A DNA stretch of 64,000 nucleotides from Microbacterium testaceum (GTDB taxonomy: Bacteria > Actinomycetota > Actinomycetes > Actinomycetales > Microbacteriaceae): positions 209,841 through 273,840 of the forward strand of contig NZ_JAJGNJ010000006.1 of the NCBI RefSeq assembly GCF_020781835.1. Direction: 5' to 3'. This document shows, in pieces, positions 33,154 through 43,635 of the stretch. How positions within the stretch are numbered: the stretch's first letter is position 1; every line of letters begins with the position of its first letter. A program made the position numbers and the translations under genes. Under the pieces are notes generated by a model. It was not told where the DNA came from, searched no databases, and worked only from the letters and a program-made list of their open reading frames with translations.

Positions 33154-36033
33154 TTACGCGAAGGCCTCCGGCGGCGGGCAGGAGCACACGAGATTGCGAT
33201 CGCCGTAGGCCTGATCGATGCGGCGGACCGGCGGCCAGTACTTCCCGCGCACCAGCGAGCGCTCCGGGTACACCGCCGTCTCCCGCGGATACGGGTGGGT
33301 CCACTCGTTCGCCACGGCCGCCTCCGCGGTGTGCGGGGCGTTCACGAGCGGGTTGTCGTCGGCGGGCCACTCCCCCGCGGCGACGGCGAGGGCCTCGTTC
33401 TTGATCGCGATCATGGCATCCACGAACCGGTCGAGCTCGGCGAGGTCTTCGCTCTCGGTCGGCTCCACCATCAAGGTGCCCGCGACCGGGAACGACATCG
33501 TCGGCGCGTGGAAGCCGTAGTCGATGAGTCGCTTGGCGACGTCGTCGACGGTGATCCCGGTCTGGTCCTTGAGCGGACGCAGGTCGAGGATGCACTCGTG
33601 CGCGACCAGTCCGCCCTCCCCGGCGTACAGCACCGGGTAGTGCGCGCGCAGACGGGCGGCGATGTAGTTCGCCGACAGCACGGCCGCGGCGGTCGCCTGA
33701 CGCAGCCCCTCCGCTCCCATCATGCGCACATAGGCCCAGGAGATCGGCAGGATGCCGGCCGAGCCGTGCGGGGCCGCCGACACCGGGCCGCCGTCGAACA
33801 CCCCGCCGGCATGGTCGGCGCGCTGCGAGAACGGGTGCGAGGGGAGGTATGGCGCGAGGTGCGCCTTCGCCGCCACGGGGCCGACACCCGGCCCGCCCCC
33901 GCCGTGCGGGATCGCGAAGGTCTTGTGGAGGTTCAGGTGCGACACGTCGCCGCCGAGGTCGCCGAAGCGGGCGAACCCGAGCAGTGCGTTGAGGTTCGCC
34001 CCGTCGACGTATACCTGGCCGCCGGCGTCGTGGACGGCCTGCGTGATCTCGAGCACGTCGTGCTCGTACACCCCGTGCGTCGAGGGGTACGTGATCATCA
34101 GAGCCGACAGCTCCTCCGCGTGCTGCGCGATCTTGGCGCGCAGATCGTCCAGGTCGACGTTGCCTGCCTCATCGCACGCGACCACGACGACGCGCATCCC
34201 GGCGAGGATCGCGGAGGCGGCGTTCGTGCCGTGCGCCGACGACGGGATGAGACACACCGTCCGCTGCGCGTCGCCGTTGGCGTGGTGGAACCCGCGGATC
34301 GCGAGGAGCCCGGCCAGTTCGCCCTGCGACCCCGCGTTCGGCTGGAGCGACACCGCGTCATACCCGGTGACCTCGGCGAGCCAGCGCTCCAACTGCTCGA
34401 TCATCGCGAGGTACCCGTGGACGTCGGCCTCCGGCGCGAACGGGTGCACCCGAGAGAACTCCGGCCACGAGATCGCGGCCATCTCCGTCGCGGCGTTCAG
34501 CTTCATCGTGCACGACCCGAGCGGGATCATGCCGCGGTCCAGCGCATAGTCGCGATCGGCGAGCGTCTTGAGGTAGCGCATCATCGCGGTCTCGCTGCGG
34601 TGCGCGTGGAAGACGGGGTGGGTGAGGTAGGCGTCCTCGCGGTGCAGGCGCGCGGGCACCCGGCGGAGGGCCTCACCCTCGGGCAGGGCCTCCGTGGGCA
34701 GCCCGAAGGACGCCACGATCGCGGCGACGTCGGCATCCGTCGTCGTCTCGTCGACCGCGACGCCCACCGTGGCATCATCGACCCACAGCAGCTGGTAGCC
34801 GCGCTCACGGGCGCGGTCGACGACGTCCTGCGCGCGCCCGGGGACGTGCACGCGGACGGTGTCGAAGAACGCGTCCGCGGCGAGGTGCAGGTCGTACGCG
34901 ACGAGAGCAGATGCCAGGGCATCGGCGGTCTGCGCGACCCGGGTCGCGATCGCGCGCAGCCCGTCGGGGCCGTGGTAGACGGCGTACATCGCCGCCATGA
35001 CGGCCAGCAGCACCTGGGCCGTGCAGATGTTCGAGGTGGCCTTCTCGCGGCGGATGTGCTGCTCGCGCGTCTGCAGCGACAGTCGGTAGGCGGGGTTGCC
35101 CGCGGCATCCACCGAGACGCCCACGAGGCGCCCGGGCAGCTGGCGCTCGAGTCCGGCGCGCACGGCCATGTACCCCGCGTGCGGACCACCGAAGCCGAGC
35201 GGCACGCCGAAGCGCTGCGTCGTGCCCACGGCGACGTCGGCGCCGAGGGCGCCGGGCGAGCGGAGCAGGGTCAGCGCCAGGAGGTCGGCGGCGGCGACGA
35301 CGAGACCGCCGTGCCGGTGAACCGCGGAGGCGACGTCGGAGAAGTCCCACACCCGTCCGGTGGCACCGGGGTACTGCACGAAGGCACCGAAGCTCTCGGG
35401 GACCTCGCCGTCGTACGTCGTCTCGACCAGTTGGATGCCGACGGCGGCGGCGCGGTGCGCGAGCAGCGCCTTGGTCTGCGGGAGCGCGTCGGCGTCGACG
35501 AGGAAGACGTCGGTCTTCACTTTGGACGCGCGGCGGGCGACGAGCATGCCCTCCACGACCGCGGTGGATTCGTCGAGCATCGAGGCGTTGGCGGTCGCGA
35601 GGCCCGTGAGGTCGGTGACCATGGTCTGGAAGTTGATGAGCGCTTCCAGGCGGCCCTGCGAGATCTCGGGCTGATACGGCGTGTAGGCGGTGTACCAGGA
35701 CGGGTTCTCGAGGACGTTGCGCTGGATCACCGACGGGGTGAACGTGTCGTAGTACCCCAACCCGATCATCGGCCGGGCGGACCGGTTGGCGGATGCCAGC
35801 TCGCGCAGTTCCGCGAGGGCTTCCGCCTCGGTCGCGGCGGGCGGCAGGTCGCTCGTCGCGCGGGGACGGACGTGGATGGATGCCGGGACGGCGGTCTGGA
35901 CGAGCTGCTCGACGCTGTCGTACCCGACGACCTCGAGCATGCGGGCGCGGTCGTGGGCGTCGATGCCGATGTGGCGATCGGTGAAGGCGGCGGGCGCCGC
36001 GGCATCCGTGCGGGGGGCGGTGGCCAGGCTCAT
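33154..36033 (-). CDS. gcvP: Glycine dehydrogenase (decarboxylating), P-protein
   Basis: 959 aa, full-length fused P-protein. The PLP lysine lies in [18 protein letters not shown] in the C-terminal half, with [13 protein letters not shown] before it. It decarboxylates glycine and passes the aminomethyl group to the lipoyl arm of H-protein. The ATG at 36033 overlaps the gcvH stop by 4 bp. The open frame extends 26 codons further but this part has no ribosome site and overlaps gcvH. Third gene of gcvT-gcvH-gcvP. Confidence 0.96.
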   Translation of the reverse strand: MSLATAPRTDAAAPAAFTDRHIGIDAHDRARMLEVVGYDSVEQLVQTAVPASIHVRPRATSDLPPAATEAEALAELRELASANRSARPMIGLGYYDTFTPSVIQRNVLENPSWYTAYTPYQPEISQGRLEALINFQTMVTDLTGLATANASMLDESTAVVEGMLVARRASKVKTDVFLVDADALPQTKALLAHRAAAVGIQLVETTYDGEVPESFGAFVQYPGATGRVWDFSDVASAVHRHGGLVVAAADLLALTLLRSPGALGADVAVGTTQRFGVPLGFGGPHAGYMAVRAGLERQLPGRLVGVSVDAAGNPAYRLSLQTREQHIRREKATSNICTAQVLLAVMAAMYAVYHGPDGLRAIATRVAQTADALASALVAYDLHLAADAFFDTVRVHVPGRAQDVVDRARERGYQLLWVDDATVGVAVDETTTDADVAAIVASFGLPTEALPEGEALRRVPARLHREDAYLTHPVFHAHRSETAMMRYLKTLADRDYALDRGMIPLGSCTMKLNAATEMAAISWPEFSRVHPFAPEADVHGYLAMIEQLERWLAEVTGYDAVSLQPNAGSQGELAGLLAIRGFHHANGDAQRTVCLIPSSAHGTNAASAILAGMRVVVVACDEAGNVDLDDLRAKIAQHAEELSALMITYPSTHGVYEHDVLEITQAVHDAGGQVYVDGANLNALLGFARFGDLGGDVSHLNLHKTFAIPHGGGGPGVGPVAAKAHLAPYLPSHPFSQRADHAGGVFDGGPVSAAPHGSAGILPISWAYVRMMGAEGLRQATAAAVLSANYIAARLRAHYPVLYAGEGGLVAHECILDLRPLKDQTGITVDDVAKRLIDYGFHAPTMSFPVAGTLMVEPTESEDLAELDRFVDAMIAIKNEALAVAAGEWPADDNPLVNAPHTAEAAVANEWTHPYPRETAVYPERSLVRGKYWPPVRRIDQAYGDRNLVCSCPPPEAFA

Positions 36034-36404
36034 GCGGTGAGGTCCTCGTATGCGGCGCGGTCGAGGAGGTCGCCGGGCAGATCGCCCTCGAGACGGATCT
36101 TGACGAGCCACCCCTCGCCGAAGGGATCGGCGTTGACGAGCGACGGGTCGTCGACGACGGCGTCGTTGACCTCGACGACCGTGCCGTCGAGGGGGGCGTA
36201 GAGCTCGCCCACCGACTTGGTGGACTCGATCTCGCCGCAGACGTCGCCGGCGGTGACCGCGGAGTCGGCGGCGGGGAGGTCGACGAAGACGACGTCACCG
36301 AGCTTCTCGGCGGCGAAGTCGGTGATGCCCACGGTGGCGACGTCGCCGTCGACGGCGATCCATTCGTGCTCGGAGGTGTAGCGGAGAGCGGTCAGGTCGG
36401 TCAT
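36030..36404 (-). CDS. gcvH: Glycine cleavage system H-protein
   Basis: 124 aa. The lipoylated Lys is in [13 protein letters not shown] (Lys63), within a biotinyl/lipoyl-type fold. It shuttles the methylamine group between P- and T-proteins. The ATG at 36404 overlaps the gcvT stop and its own stop overlaps the gcvP start, so the three proteins are made as one coupled unit. Confidence 0.96.
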   Translation of the reverse strand: MTDLTALRYTSEHEWIAVDGDVATVGITDFAAEKLGDVVFVDLPAADSAVTAGDVCGEIESTKSVGELYAPLDGTVVEVNDAVVDDPSLVNADPFGEGWLVKIRLEGDLPGDLLDRAAYEDLTA

Positions 36405-37588
36405 GCGTTCCTCCGGTAGAAGGGAAGGGGGGTGACGGTCGCGGGGATGCGTGTTCCGCGCACGTCGATGGTCAGGGTGGTGCCGGGCTCGGCCGAGGCC
36501 GGGGAGACGTATGCCATCGCGACGGGGTAGCCGAGGGTCGGGCTGAGTGCGCCGCTGGTGATCTCGCCGACGACGTCGTCCCCGTCGAGCACGGGGTATC
36601 CGGCGCGGCCCGCGCGCCTGCCCTCGGAGACGAGCCCCACGAGCACCGGAGCGTCGGCGGGTCGCGACATCAGCCCGTCTTTGCCGACGAACGCGGTCTT
36701 GTCGGCGGAAACGACGCGGCCGAGTCCCGCCTGCGCGGGCGTCACATCCCGCGAGAGTTCGTGTCCGTAGAGCGGCATACCGGCCTCGAGTCGCAGAGTG
36801 TCGCGCGCGGCGAGACCGCACGGGACGAGCCCCTCCGACGCTCCGGCCGCCAGCAGCGCATCCCACAGGTCAGCGGCCCGCTTCACCGAGACGAGCAGCT
36901 CGTACCCGTCCTCGCCGGTGTAGCCGGTGCGGGCGATGAAGAGCGAATCCCCGTCGAACGTGCCCTCCGTGAAGGCGTAGTAGCCGAGCTCGTCGAGCGG
37001 AGTGCTGAGGATCGTGATCTCGGCGATGGACTCGAGGATGCCGCGGGCCCTCGGTCCCTGCAGAGCGACGAGGGCGACGGAGTCGGTCACGTCCTCCACG
37101 AGGGGGGCGTGACCGCCCGACGACACCGCGTACTCGCCGCCCGGGGGCGGGCCGTCGACGGACGCCTGGGCCGTCGACCACGTCGAGCGCGCCCGTTCGA
37201 AGGCTGCGGCGACCGCGTCTCGGTTGCTCGCGTTCGCGATGACGAGGTAGTGCTGCTCGCCGGTGCGGTAGACGATGACGTCGTCGACGATGCCGCCCGA
37301 CTCGGCGAGGACGAGGGAGTACTTGGCCTTGCCGATCCGCATCGCCGACACGCGGCCGGCCAGGACGTAGTCGAGGAAGTCGGCCGCGCGTCCGTCGCGG
37401 ACCCAGAACTCGGCCATGTGCGAGATGTCGAAGAGCCCGGCGGCCTCACGCACCGCGCGGTGCTCGGCGAGGTCGGAGGTGTACCGCACAGGCATGTTCC
37501 ACCCACCGAAGTCGGTGAACGAGGCGCCGAGGGCCTCGTGCCGATCGTGCAAGGGCGACGAGCGCGGTGGAGCGGGGGTGTCGGTCAT
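36401..37588 (-). CDS. gcvT: Glycine cleavage system aminomethyltransferase, T-protein
   Basis: 395 aa, with [12 protein letters not shown] (FDISHMAE near residue 50) and [17 protein letters not shown] core ([15 protein letters not shown]) typical of the folate-binding GcvT fold, and a C-terminal barrel ([21 protein letters not shown]). It takes the methylene group onto tetrahydrofolate and releases ammonia. It is the first gene after a tandem glycine riboswitch. The ATG at 37588 has no clear Shine-Dalgarno sequence and abuts an AGAACTC stretch that can pair with the end of the riboswitch. Confidence 0.95.
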   Translation of the reverse strand: MTDTPAPPRSSPLHDRHEALGASFTDFGGWNMPVRYTSDLAEHRAVREAAGLFDISHMAEFWVRDGRAADFLDYVLAGRVSAMRIGKAKYSLVLAESGGIVDDVIVYRTGEQHYLVIANASNRDAVAAAFERARSTWSTAQASVDGPPPGGEYAVSSGGHAPLVEDVTDSVALVALQGPRARGILESIAEITILSTPLDELGYYAFTEGTFDGDSLFIARTGYTGEDGYELLVSVKRAADLWDALLAAGASEGLVPCGLAARDTLRLEAGMPLYGHELSRDVTPAQAGLGRVVSADKTAFVGKDGLMSRPADAPVLVGLVSEGRRAGRAGYPVLDGDDVVGEITSGALSPTLGYPVAMAYVSPASAEPGTTLTIDVRGTRIPATVTPLPFYRRNA

Positions 37589-37633
37589 GAGTTCTGCCGT
37601 TCGCGAGGACGGTCAGACGCCGGGCGGCGCCTG

Positions 37634-37833
37634 AGAACTCCCCCTCTGTCATGGACCTGAGAGTTTCGCCCGGCGTCCGGGGACGCGGGCTTTCACCGTC
37701 GGCGGACCCGGCCGATGGCATCCGGGTCTCTTTCCAGAGTGGCCCGATCGAGGCGGTACGCGTACCTGAGAGATTGGCGGGGAGGCTTGCTCCTTCGGTG
37801 TCCGGCTGCGTTCGCCGGAGCTCTCCCGCATCG
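37634..37833 (-). promoter_or_regulatory. Tandem glycine riboswitch
   Basis: On the minus strand two aptamers follow one another. The first (about 37833-37745) has GCGGGAGAG, ACCGAAGGAGCAA and AATCTCTCAGGTA; the second (about 37740-37634) has ACTCTGGAAAGAGACC, CCGACGGTGAAAGCCC, AAACTCTCAGGT and ACAGAGGGGGAG. These are the conserved elements of the glycine aptamer, in order. Glycine binding normally turns on the gcv genes downstream. The gap of about 45 nt to the gcvT start is the expression platform. The rest of the gap to the protease (37834-37916) holds no gene. Confidence 0.95.
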
Positions 37834-37916
37834 ATCATGGGGCCGGTGTGGACTTGTGGCGCCAGCATAACCGAGGCGACGCGCCCGCACAGCCCACCGC
37901 GGCGCTCACCGGCGGG

Positions 37917-39092
37917 TCAGCGTGTCGTGCAGCTCCCGGATGCCACCGGCGCCGACATCGACCCGAGCTGCGCCAGCACGGGGTCCAGCTCGGCGGGCGT
38001 CATGGCGTAGCCGACGTCGTCGTCGGTCTCGGACCGGGCGAACACCACCCCGGCGACCTCACCCGCCGACGTCAGCAGCGGTCCGCCGGAATTCCCCGGT
38101 CGCACCACCGCACCCAGGGCGTAGATGTCCCGCGGGGCCGACTGGTCGCCGTAGATGTCCGGCACCGGGACCGTCCCCTCCGACAGCACCTGAGCGCCGC
38201 CCGACGTGAACGGCCCGCCGTAGGGGTAGCCCTGTACGACGGCGGCCGACCCGACCGCGAGCGCGGGCACGACCGGGAGGGCCGCGGCATCCAGGCCGTC
38301 GACGGCGATGACGGCGAGGTCGTCCACGGGATCGAAGTAGACCACTCGCCCCTCTTTCGCCGCCTGGCCGGGCAGTTCGACCAGCGGCGCGTCGACGCCC
38401 GCGACGACGTGGGCGTTGGTGACGACGCGGTCGTCCGCGACGACGAAGCCCGACCCGCTCGCGGTGACACCGCACGCGTAGGCGGTCCCGGTGATCCGCG
38501 CAACGGACTGGGCGGCGCGGGTGAGCGCGGGGTCGTCGAGCGCGATCGCGGGAGCGCTCGGAACCGGACCGATCTGGATCAGCTGGCCGAGGCGCGGGAT
38601 GCCGTCGGCGAACACGGTTCCGCGAAGCTCGGCGAGGGCGACGCGCACGGGCTCGGGGGTGATCCGGTCGATGGTGCGGACGACGGTGGACGAGGCCAGT
38701 GCGGCCGAGACGATCGGTACCCCCGCGGTGGTCAGCGTGCCCGCGAAGAACGACAGCGCCAGCGCGGCGGCGGCGAGGTTGACGGCCCCGCCGAGGATCC
38801 GCTCGGGGATGCGGAGCTTGATCCGGTCGACACCGCGGCGGAGGGTGTTGCCGATCGCGGTGCCCAGCGCCGCTCCGAGCAGGAGCAGCAGCACCCCGGC
38901 GGCCACGATCGCCGCGCCGCGCCACAGCGGGTCGGTGACCCACTGGCCCACGTACGGGATGAGCCAGTACGCGGCGATCCCGCCGAGCGCCAGGCCGGCG
39001 AAGAAGCCGATCGTGGCGAGGAAACCGCGGGCGATGCCCACGATGAACGCGAGTGCGAGCAGCACGATCAGCACGATGTCGACGAGCGGCAT
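37917..39092 (-). CDS. MarP-like membrane serine protease (CvpA-type helices plus trypsin-like domain)
   Basis: 391 aa. Four N-terminal helices (about residues 5-120) resemble the CvpA/colicin V production domain; the C-terminal domain is a chymotrypsin-like protease with His in VVTNAHVVAG, Asp in PVDDLAVIA and Ser in RPGNSGGPLL. Mycobacterial MarP has the same layout and protects against acid and oxidative stress. Two Cys (ACGVTASG and SGSCTTR) could form a disulfide. The ATG is preceded by GGAGG. It is divergent from nrtR. Confidence 0.9.
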   Translation of the reverse strand: MPLVDIVLIVLLALAFIVGIARGFLATIGFFAGLALGGIAAYWLIPYVGQWVTDPLWRGAAIVAAGVLLLLLGAALGTAIGNTLRRGVDRIKLRIPERILGGAVNLAAAALALSFFAGTLTTAGVPIVSAALASSTVVRTIDRITPEPVRVALAELRGTVFADGIPRLGQLIQIGPVPSAPAIALDDPALTRAAQSVARITGTAYACGVTASGSGFVVADDRVVTNAHVVAGVDAPLVELPGQAAKEGRVVYFDPVDDLAVIAVDGLDAAALPVVPALAVGSAAVVQGYPYGGPFTSGGAQVLSEGTVPVPDIYGDQSAPRDIYALGAVVRPGNSGGPLLTSAGEVAGVVFARSETDDDVGYAMTPAELDPVLAQLGSMSAPVASGSCTTR

Positions 39093-39146
39093 CCCTACCT
39101 CCAGGGTCTCGCCACAGCGTACGGGGCACCGCTGAGAGAGTGCCGT

Positions 39147-39176
39147 TTGCCCTTCGGGTCGAGATGACACTAAGAT
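39147..39176 (+). promoter_or_regulatory. Promoter of the NAD operon
   Basis: TTGCCC (39147-39152) and TAAGAT (39171-39176) are 18 bp apart, a reasonable -35/-10 pair. Transcription would begin about 39183, giving a leader of about 16 nt to the ATG at 39199. Any NrtR operator should overlap here; GATGACAC just upstream of the -10 and the ATGGTCACCAT palindrome at 39190-39200 are the only candidates I see. Confidence 0.5.
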
Positions 39177-39198
39177 CGCCCACGGAGATATGGTCACC

Positions 39199-39924
39199 AT
39201 GACACGAACCCCTCAGCCCGAACCCCGCGAGACCGATGTGCGCGTCGCGGTGTCGACGGTGATCTTCAGCGTCCGCCGCAGCGTCGGCGACGAGCCGGTG
39301 CTCTCCCTCCCGCTCGTGCGCCGCACGCGCGATCCGTACGACGGACGGTGGGCCCTCCCCGGCGGGTGGCTCGATCCCGCCGAGAGCCTCGACGCCGCCG
39401 CCTCCCGCACGCTCGAGGAGACGACCGGCCTCACCCCCAGCTATCTCGAGCAGCTGTACGCCTTCGGCGCCGTCGACCGCTCCCCCACGCGTGTCGTGTC
39501 GATCGTGTACTGGGCGCTGCTGCGCTCCGACGAGGTCGACGCCCAGGTCGCGGCGCACGCCCGCCAGGGCGACGCCCCCGAGAACGTCGAATGGTTCGAC
39601 GCGACGGACCTGCCGCCCCTGGCGTTCGACCACAACGACATCGTCGAGTACACGCTGTGGCGTCTGCGCAACAAGGTCGGCTACAGCCGTATCGCGCACG
39701 GCCTGCTGCCCGACGAGTTCACCCTCGCCGACCTGCGCGAGGTCACCGAGACGATCCTCGGTCGACGCCTCGATCCGGCGAACTTCCGCCGGCAGATCGA
39801 CACCTCCGACACTCTCATCCCGACCGAGCGCTTCCGCACCGGAAGCCATCGCCCTGCCCGCCTCTACCGCTACAACCGTGACGTGGAGCTCGCCGACCGC
39901 GGCCCGCTCACGTCCCGTCAGTGA
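39199..39924 (+). CDS. nrtR: NrtR-type regulator of NAD synthesis (degenerate Nudix plus winged helix)
   Basis: 241 aa. Residues 10-135 form a Nudix fold whose box reads GGWLDPAESLDAAASRTLEE; the RE pair is replaced by RT, so pyrophosphatase activity is probably lost, as in NrtR regulators that sense ADP-ribose. The C-terminal half (about 150-240) is a winged-helix DNA-binding domain (LADLREVTETILGRRLD). It most likely represses the nad operon it heads. I prefer the ATG at 39199 (GGAG 11 nt upstream) to the ATG at 39190, which is only 2 nt from it. Confidence 0.85.
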   Translation: MTRTPQPEPRETDVRVAVSTVIFSVRRSVGDEPVLSLPLVRRTRDPYDGRWALPGGWLDPAESLDAAASRTLEETTGLTPSYLEQLYAFGAVDRSPTRVVSIVYWALLRSDEVDAQVAAHARQGDAPENVEWFDATDLPPLAFDHNDIVEYTLWRLRNKVGYSRIAHGLLPDEFTLADLREVTETILGRRLDPANFRRQIDTSDTLIPTERFRTGSHRPARLYRYNRDVELADRGPLTSRQ

Positions 39925-39935
39925 TCGGAACGTCC

Positions 39936-41267
39936 ATGAGCACGACATCTCTCACCCTGCAGCCCCGCCCGGCGGTCGACCCCTCCGTCGATCACGTCAT
40001 CCAGGCGATCGTCTCCGGTGCATCGACCGAAGCCACCTGTACGACCGACCTCGCGGTGGGACCCTGGGACTTCGACACGCGTCCGGGCTACGGTCCCGGC
40101 TCATCGATGGGCGACGTCATCCCCACCGGGGCGCCCCGCCAGGGCGAGCTCCCCCGCGAGTACCGAGAGGCCTCGGACGACGAGCTCGATGCGCGCATCC
40201 GCGCGGCCAAGGAGACCCTCGGCGACCGTGTCGTCGTGCTCGGCCACTTCTACCAGCGCGAAGAGGTCGTGCGACACGCCGACTACGTCGGCGACTCGTT
40301 CCAGCTCGCCAACGCGGCGAAGGCACACCCCGAGGCGCAGGCGATCGTGTTCTGCGGCGTGCACTTCATGGCGGAGACCGCCGACCTGCTGTCGCGGCCG
40401 GAGCAGTCCGTCATCCTGCCCAACCTCGCCGCGGGGTGCTCGATGGCCGACATGGCCGACATCGACGAGGTCGAGGAGTGCTGGGAGCAGCTCGCCGACG
40501 TGCTCGGCGATCTCGAGACACCGGATGCCGAGGGGCTCGTGCCCGTCATCCCGGTCACGTACATGAACTCCAGCGCCACGATCAAGGGCTTCGTCGGCCG
40601 CCACGGGGGGATCGTGTGCACCTCCTCGAACGCACGCACGGTCCTGGAGTGGGCGTTCGCCCGCGGCCGGCGGGTGCTGTTCTTCCCCGATCAGCACCTG
40701 GGGCGCAACACCGCCAAGGCGATGGGCGTGCCCCTCGACCGGATGCCGATGTGGAACCCCCGCCGCCCCCTCGGCGGCTCCACGGTCGAGCAGCTGGAGG
40801 ACAGCCGGGTGATCCTCTGGCACGGCTTCTGCTCGGTGCACCGCCGGTTCAGCGTCGCCCAGATCGACAAGGCGCGCGCCGAACATCCCGGGGTTCGCGT
40901 GATCGTGCACCCCGAGTGCCCGATGGACGTGGTCGACGCCGCCGATGAAGCAGGGTCCACCGACATCATCCGCACGGCGATCGCCGCGGCCGAAGAGCCG
41001 ACGACCTTCGCCGTCGGGACCGAGATCAACCTCGTCCAGCGCCTGGCCGCCCAGTACCCGCAGCACGAGATCTTCTGCCTCGACCCGGTCGTGTGCCCGT
41101 GCTCGACGATGTACCGCATCCACCCCGGGTACCTCGCCTGGGTCCTCGAGTCCCTCGTCGCCGGCGAGGTCGTCAACCGCATCACCGTCCCCGCCGATGT
41201 CGCCGAGCCCGCCACCGTCGCACTCGAGCGCATGCTCGCCGCCAAGCCGAACGGCGCGGTGAAATGA
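39936..41267 (+). CDS. nadA: Quinolinate synthase A
   Basis: 443 aa. Three 4Fe-4S ligand Cys can be placed: AAGCSMADM, HPECPMDVV and DPVVCPCSTM. It condenses iminoaspartate with dihydroxyacetone phosphate to quinolinate. The ATG at 39936 (GGAACG about 4 nt before) follows nrtR closely; a GTG at 39921, overlapping the nrtR stop, would add five codons. The cluster it needs is probably supplied by the desulfurase at the end of the operon. Confidence 0.95.
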   Translation: MSTTSLTLQPRPAVDPSVDHVIQAIVSGASTEATCTTDLAVGPWDFDTRPGYGPGSSMGDVIPTGAPRQGELPREYREASDDELDARIRAAKETLGDRVVVLGHFYQREEVVRHADYVGDSFQLANAAKAHPEAQAIVFCGVHFMAETADLLSRPEQSVILPNLAAGCSMADMADIDEVEECWEQLADVLGDLETPDAEGLVPVIPVTYMNSSATIKGFVGRHGGIVCTSSNARTVLEWAFARGRRVLFFPDQHLGRNTAKAMGVPLDRMPMWNPRRPLGGSTVEQLEDSRVILWHGFCSVHRRFSVAQIDKARAEHPGVRVIVHPECPMDVVDAADEAGSTDIIRTAIAAAEEPTTFAVGTEINLVQRLAAQYPQHEIFCLDPVVCPCSTMYRIHPGYLAWVLESLVAGEVVNRITVPADVAEPATVALERMLAAKPNGAVK

Positions 41268-42784
41268 CCGACGTCGTCGTGGTCGGCAGCGGCATCGCGG
41301 GTCTCACCGCCGCGCTGCACGCGGCCGAGCGCGGATGCCGCGTCACCGTGGTGACCAAGGGCGCCCTGCCCGACACCAACACGCGGTGGGCACAGGGCGG
41401 GATCGCGGCCGTGACGACGGCCGACGACACCCTCGAGTCGCACATCGCCGACACGCTCACCGCCGGCGTCGGGCTCAACGACGCCGAGGCCGTGCGCACC
41501 CTCGTGACGGAGGGTCCGGACCGCATCGCAGAGCTCGTGCGGCGTGGTGTCTGCTTCGACCGCTCCCCCGACGGCGACTTCGCGCGGGGACTCGAGGCCG
41601 CCCACGCGCGCCCGCGGGTGCTGCACGCCGGAGGGGACGCCACGGGCGCCGCGATCCAAGCGGCGCTGGGTGCCGCGGTGCGCTCGAGCGGGATCGTGCT
41701 GCGCGAGCACACCGCCCTGCGGGAACTCGTCCTCGAACGAGGGCGTGTGGTCGGCATCGACGTCGAGACCGAGGCGACCGCGCACCGTCTCTCCGCCGAC
41801 GCCGTCATCCTGGCTACCGGCGGCGCGGGCCAGCTCTACTCCCACACGACCAACCCGTCCTCCGCCACGGGAGACGGCATCGCCGCGGCACTGCGTGCGG
41901 GCGCCGCCGTCGCCGACCTCGAGTTCGTGCAGTTCCACCCGACCGCCCTCGCCGCCGGCGAGCCGTTCCTGGTGTCCGAGGCGGTGCGCGGTGACGGGGC
42001 GATCCTGATCGACGACACCGGCCGCCGCTTCGCCTTCGACGCCCACCCCGACGGCGAACTCGCGCCGCGCGACGTGGTGGCACGGGCCAACGCGCGGGCC
42101 ATGGCCGCGCAGGACGGGCGACCGGTGCGCCTGGATGCCACGGCGTTGGGCGCGGATCGGCTCGCGCAGCGGTTCCCGACCATCGACGCCGCCGTTCGTG
42201 CCCGCGGGCTGGACTGGTCGCGGGAGCCCATCCCGGTGACCCCTGCGGCCCACTACCTGATGGGCGGGGTCGTCACCGACCTGGACGGACGCACGACGAT
42301 CCCGGGTCTGTACGCCGTAGGAGAGACGGCACGCACCGGGGTGCACGGCGCGAACCGCCTGGCATCCAACTCGCTCCTCGAGGGCGCCGTGTTCGGCGCA
42401 CGCGCCGGCGCAGCGGCCGCGACCGACACCGGGTGGCCCGACGTCGACGCGCCGACTGCCATCGCGCTGCCGGACGTCCCCGCCCCGGTGGAGGTGCCGG
42501 TGTTCTCCCGGGGCGCGCTACAGGACCTCCTGTGGGAGCACGCGGGACTCATCCGCGACGACGCGGGGCTGCGCCGCGCGGCCGGCGTCCTCGCGGCGTG
42601 GGCGGATCTTCCGCGGCCGCGCTCCGCGGAAGACGCCGGGCTGCTCCTGCTCGCCCGTCACGTGGTGGCCGCCGCCCTCGCCCGCACCGGCTCGGTCGGC
42701 GCGCACTTCCGCTCGGACGAGGTCTCCGCCTCCCCCGCCGCCGCGGCATCCGTCCCCGTCGCCCAGGAGGCCCTCGCATGCTGA
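41264..42784 (+). CDS. nadB: L-aspartate oxidase
   Basis: 506 aa flavoprotein with GSGIAGLTAALHAAERG near the N-terminus (FAD), GAAGQLY-like ATGGAGQLYSHT, FVQFHPTAL and HYLMGGVVTDLDG, all characteristic of NadB. It oxidises aspartate to iminoaspartate for NadA. The C-terminal part is shorter than in E. coli NadB, as is usual in Actinobacteria. The ATG overlaps the nadA stop (ATGA) and the stop overlaps nadC by 7 bp. Confidence 0.95.
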   Translation: MTDVVVVGSGIAGLTAALHAAERGCRVTVVTKGALPDTNTRWAQGGIAAVTTADDTLESHIADTLTAGVGLNDAEAVRTLVTEGPDRIAELVRRGVCFDRSPDGDFARGLEAAHARPRVLHAGGDATGAAIQAALGAAVRSSGIVLREHTALRELVLERGRVVGIDVETEATAHRLSADAVILATGGAGQLYSHTTNPSSATGDGIAAALRAGAAVADLEFVQFHPTALAAGEPFLVSEAVRGDGAILIDDTGRRFAFDAHPDGELAPRDVVARANARAMAAQDGRPVRLDATALGADRLAQRFPTIDAAVRARGLDWSREPIPVTPAAHYLMGGVVTDLDGRTTIPGLYAVGETARTGVHGANRLASNSLLEGAVFGARAGAAAATDTGWPDVDAPTAIALPDVPAPVEVPVFSRGALQDLLWEHAGLIRDDAGLRRAAGVLAAWADLPRPRSAEDAGLLLLARHVVAAALARTGSVGAHFRSDEVSASPAAAASVPVAQEALAC

Positions 42785-43635
42785 CCCGCGCCGCGATCGA
42801 CCGCATCGTCACCGCCGCCCTCGACGAGGACGCTCCGTGGGGCGACCTCACCAGCGAGACGCTCATCCCGGCCGACGCGACCGCCCGGGCCGAGCTCGTG
42901 GCCCGCGAGATCGGCGTCTTCAGCGGCGCCGAGGTGTTCCGCGCCGCCTTCACGCTGACCGACCCCACCATCCACGTCGACGTCCGTGTGGCCGACGGCG
43001 CGGAGTTCGTGCCGGGCGACGTGCTCGCGATCGTGTCCGGCCCCGCGCGGGCCGTCCTCACCGCCGAGCGGATCGGCCTCAATTTCGTCCAGCGCATGTC
43101 CGGCATCGCGACGCTCACGAGCCGCTACGTCGCCGCCGTCGCGCACACGGGCGCGCGGATCGTCGACACCCGCAAGACCACACCGGGACTGCGGGCGATC
43201 GAACGTCAGGCGGTCCGCGACGGCGGCGGCCACAACCACCGGTTCTCCCTCTCGGATGCCGTGATGGCCAAGGACAACCACCTCGCCGTCCTCGCCGCGA
43301 GCGGTCTTCCCTTGACACAGGCGTTAGAGAGCGCGATCGCGCGGCTGCCGCACACCACGCACGTCGAGGTCGAGGTCGACCGTCTGGACCAGATCGACGC
43401 CGTGCTGGCCGCCGGCGTCGACACGATCATGCTGGACAACTTCTCTCTCGACGACCTGCGTGCCGGCGTGGAGAAGATCGCCGGGAGCGCCGTCGTCGAG
43501 GCTTCGGGCGGTGTCACCCTCGACACCGTGCGCGCGATCGCCGAGACCGGTGTCGACGTCATCTCGGTCGGTGCGCTGACCCACTCCGCTCCCGCGCTCG
43601 ACCTCGGCCTCGACATCCGCATCCGCACGACGTGA
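42778..43635 (+). CDS. nadC: Nicotinate-nucleotide pyrophosphorylase (carboxylating)
   Basis: 285 aa. Typical segments: EDAPWGDLTSE, RKTTPGLR (DTRKTTPGLRAIE), GGGHNHRFSLSD and the C-terminal MLDNFS and EASGGV loops that bind phosphoribosyl pyrophosphate and quinolinate. It converts quinolinate to nicotinic acid mononucleotide. CAGGAGG lies 7 nt before the ATG. It overlaps nadB by 7 bp and the desulfurase gene by 4 bp. Confidence 0.95.
   Translation: MLTRAAIDRIVTAALDEDAPWGDLTSETLIPADATARAELVAREIGVFSGAEVFRAAFTLTDPTIHVDVRVADGAEFVPGDVLAIVSGPARAVLTAERIGLNFVQRMSGIATLTSRYVAAVAHTGARIVDTRKTTPGLRAIERQAVRDGGGHNHRFSLSDAVMAKDNHLAVLAASGLPLTQALESAIARLPHTTHVEVEVDRLDQIDAVLAAGVDTIMLDNFSLDDLRAGVEKIAGSAVVEASGGVTLDTVRAIAETGVDVISVGALTHSAPALDLGLDIRIRTT

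Noticed and set aside
38059..39948. 629-codon minus-strand frame over the protease, promoter region and nrtR
   Set aside because: Composition is low-complexity Arg/Gly and it runs against two well-supported genes.
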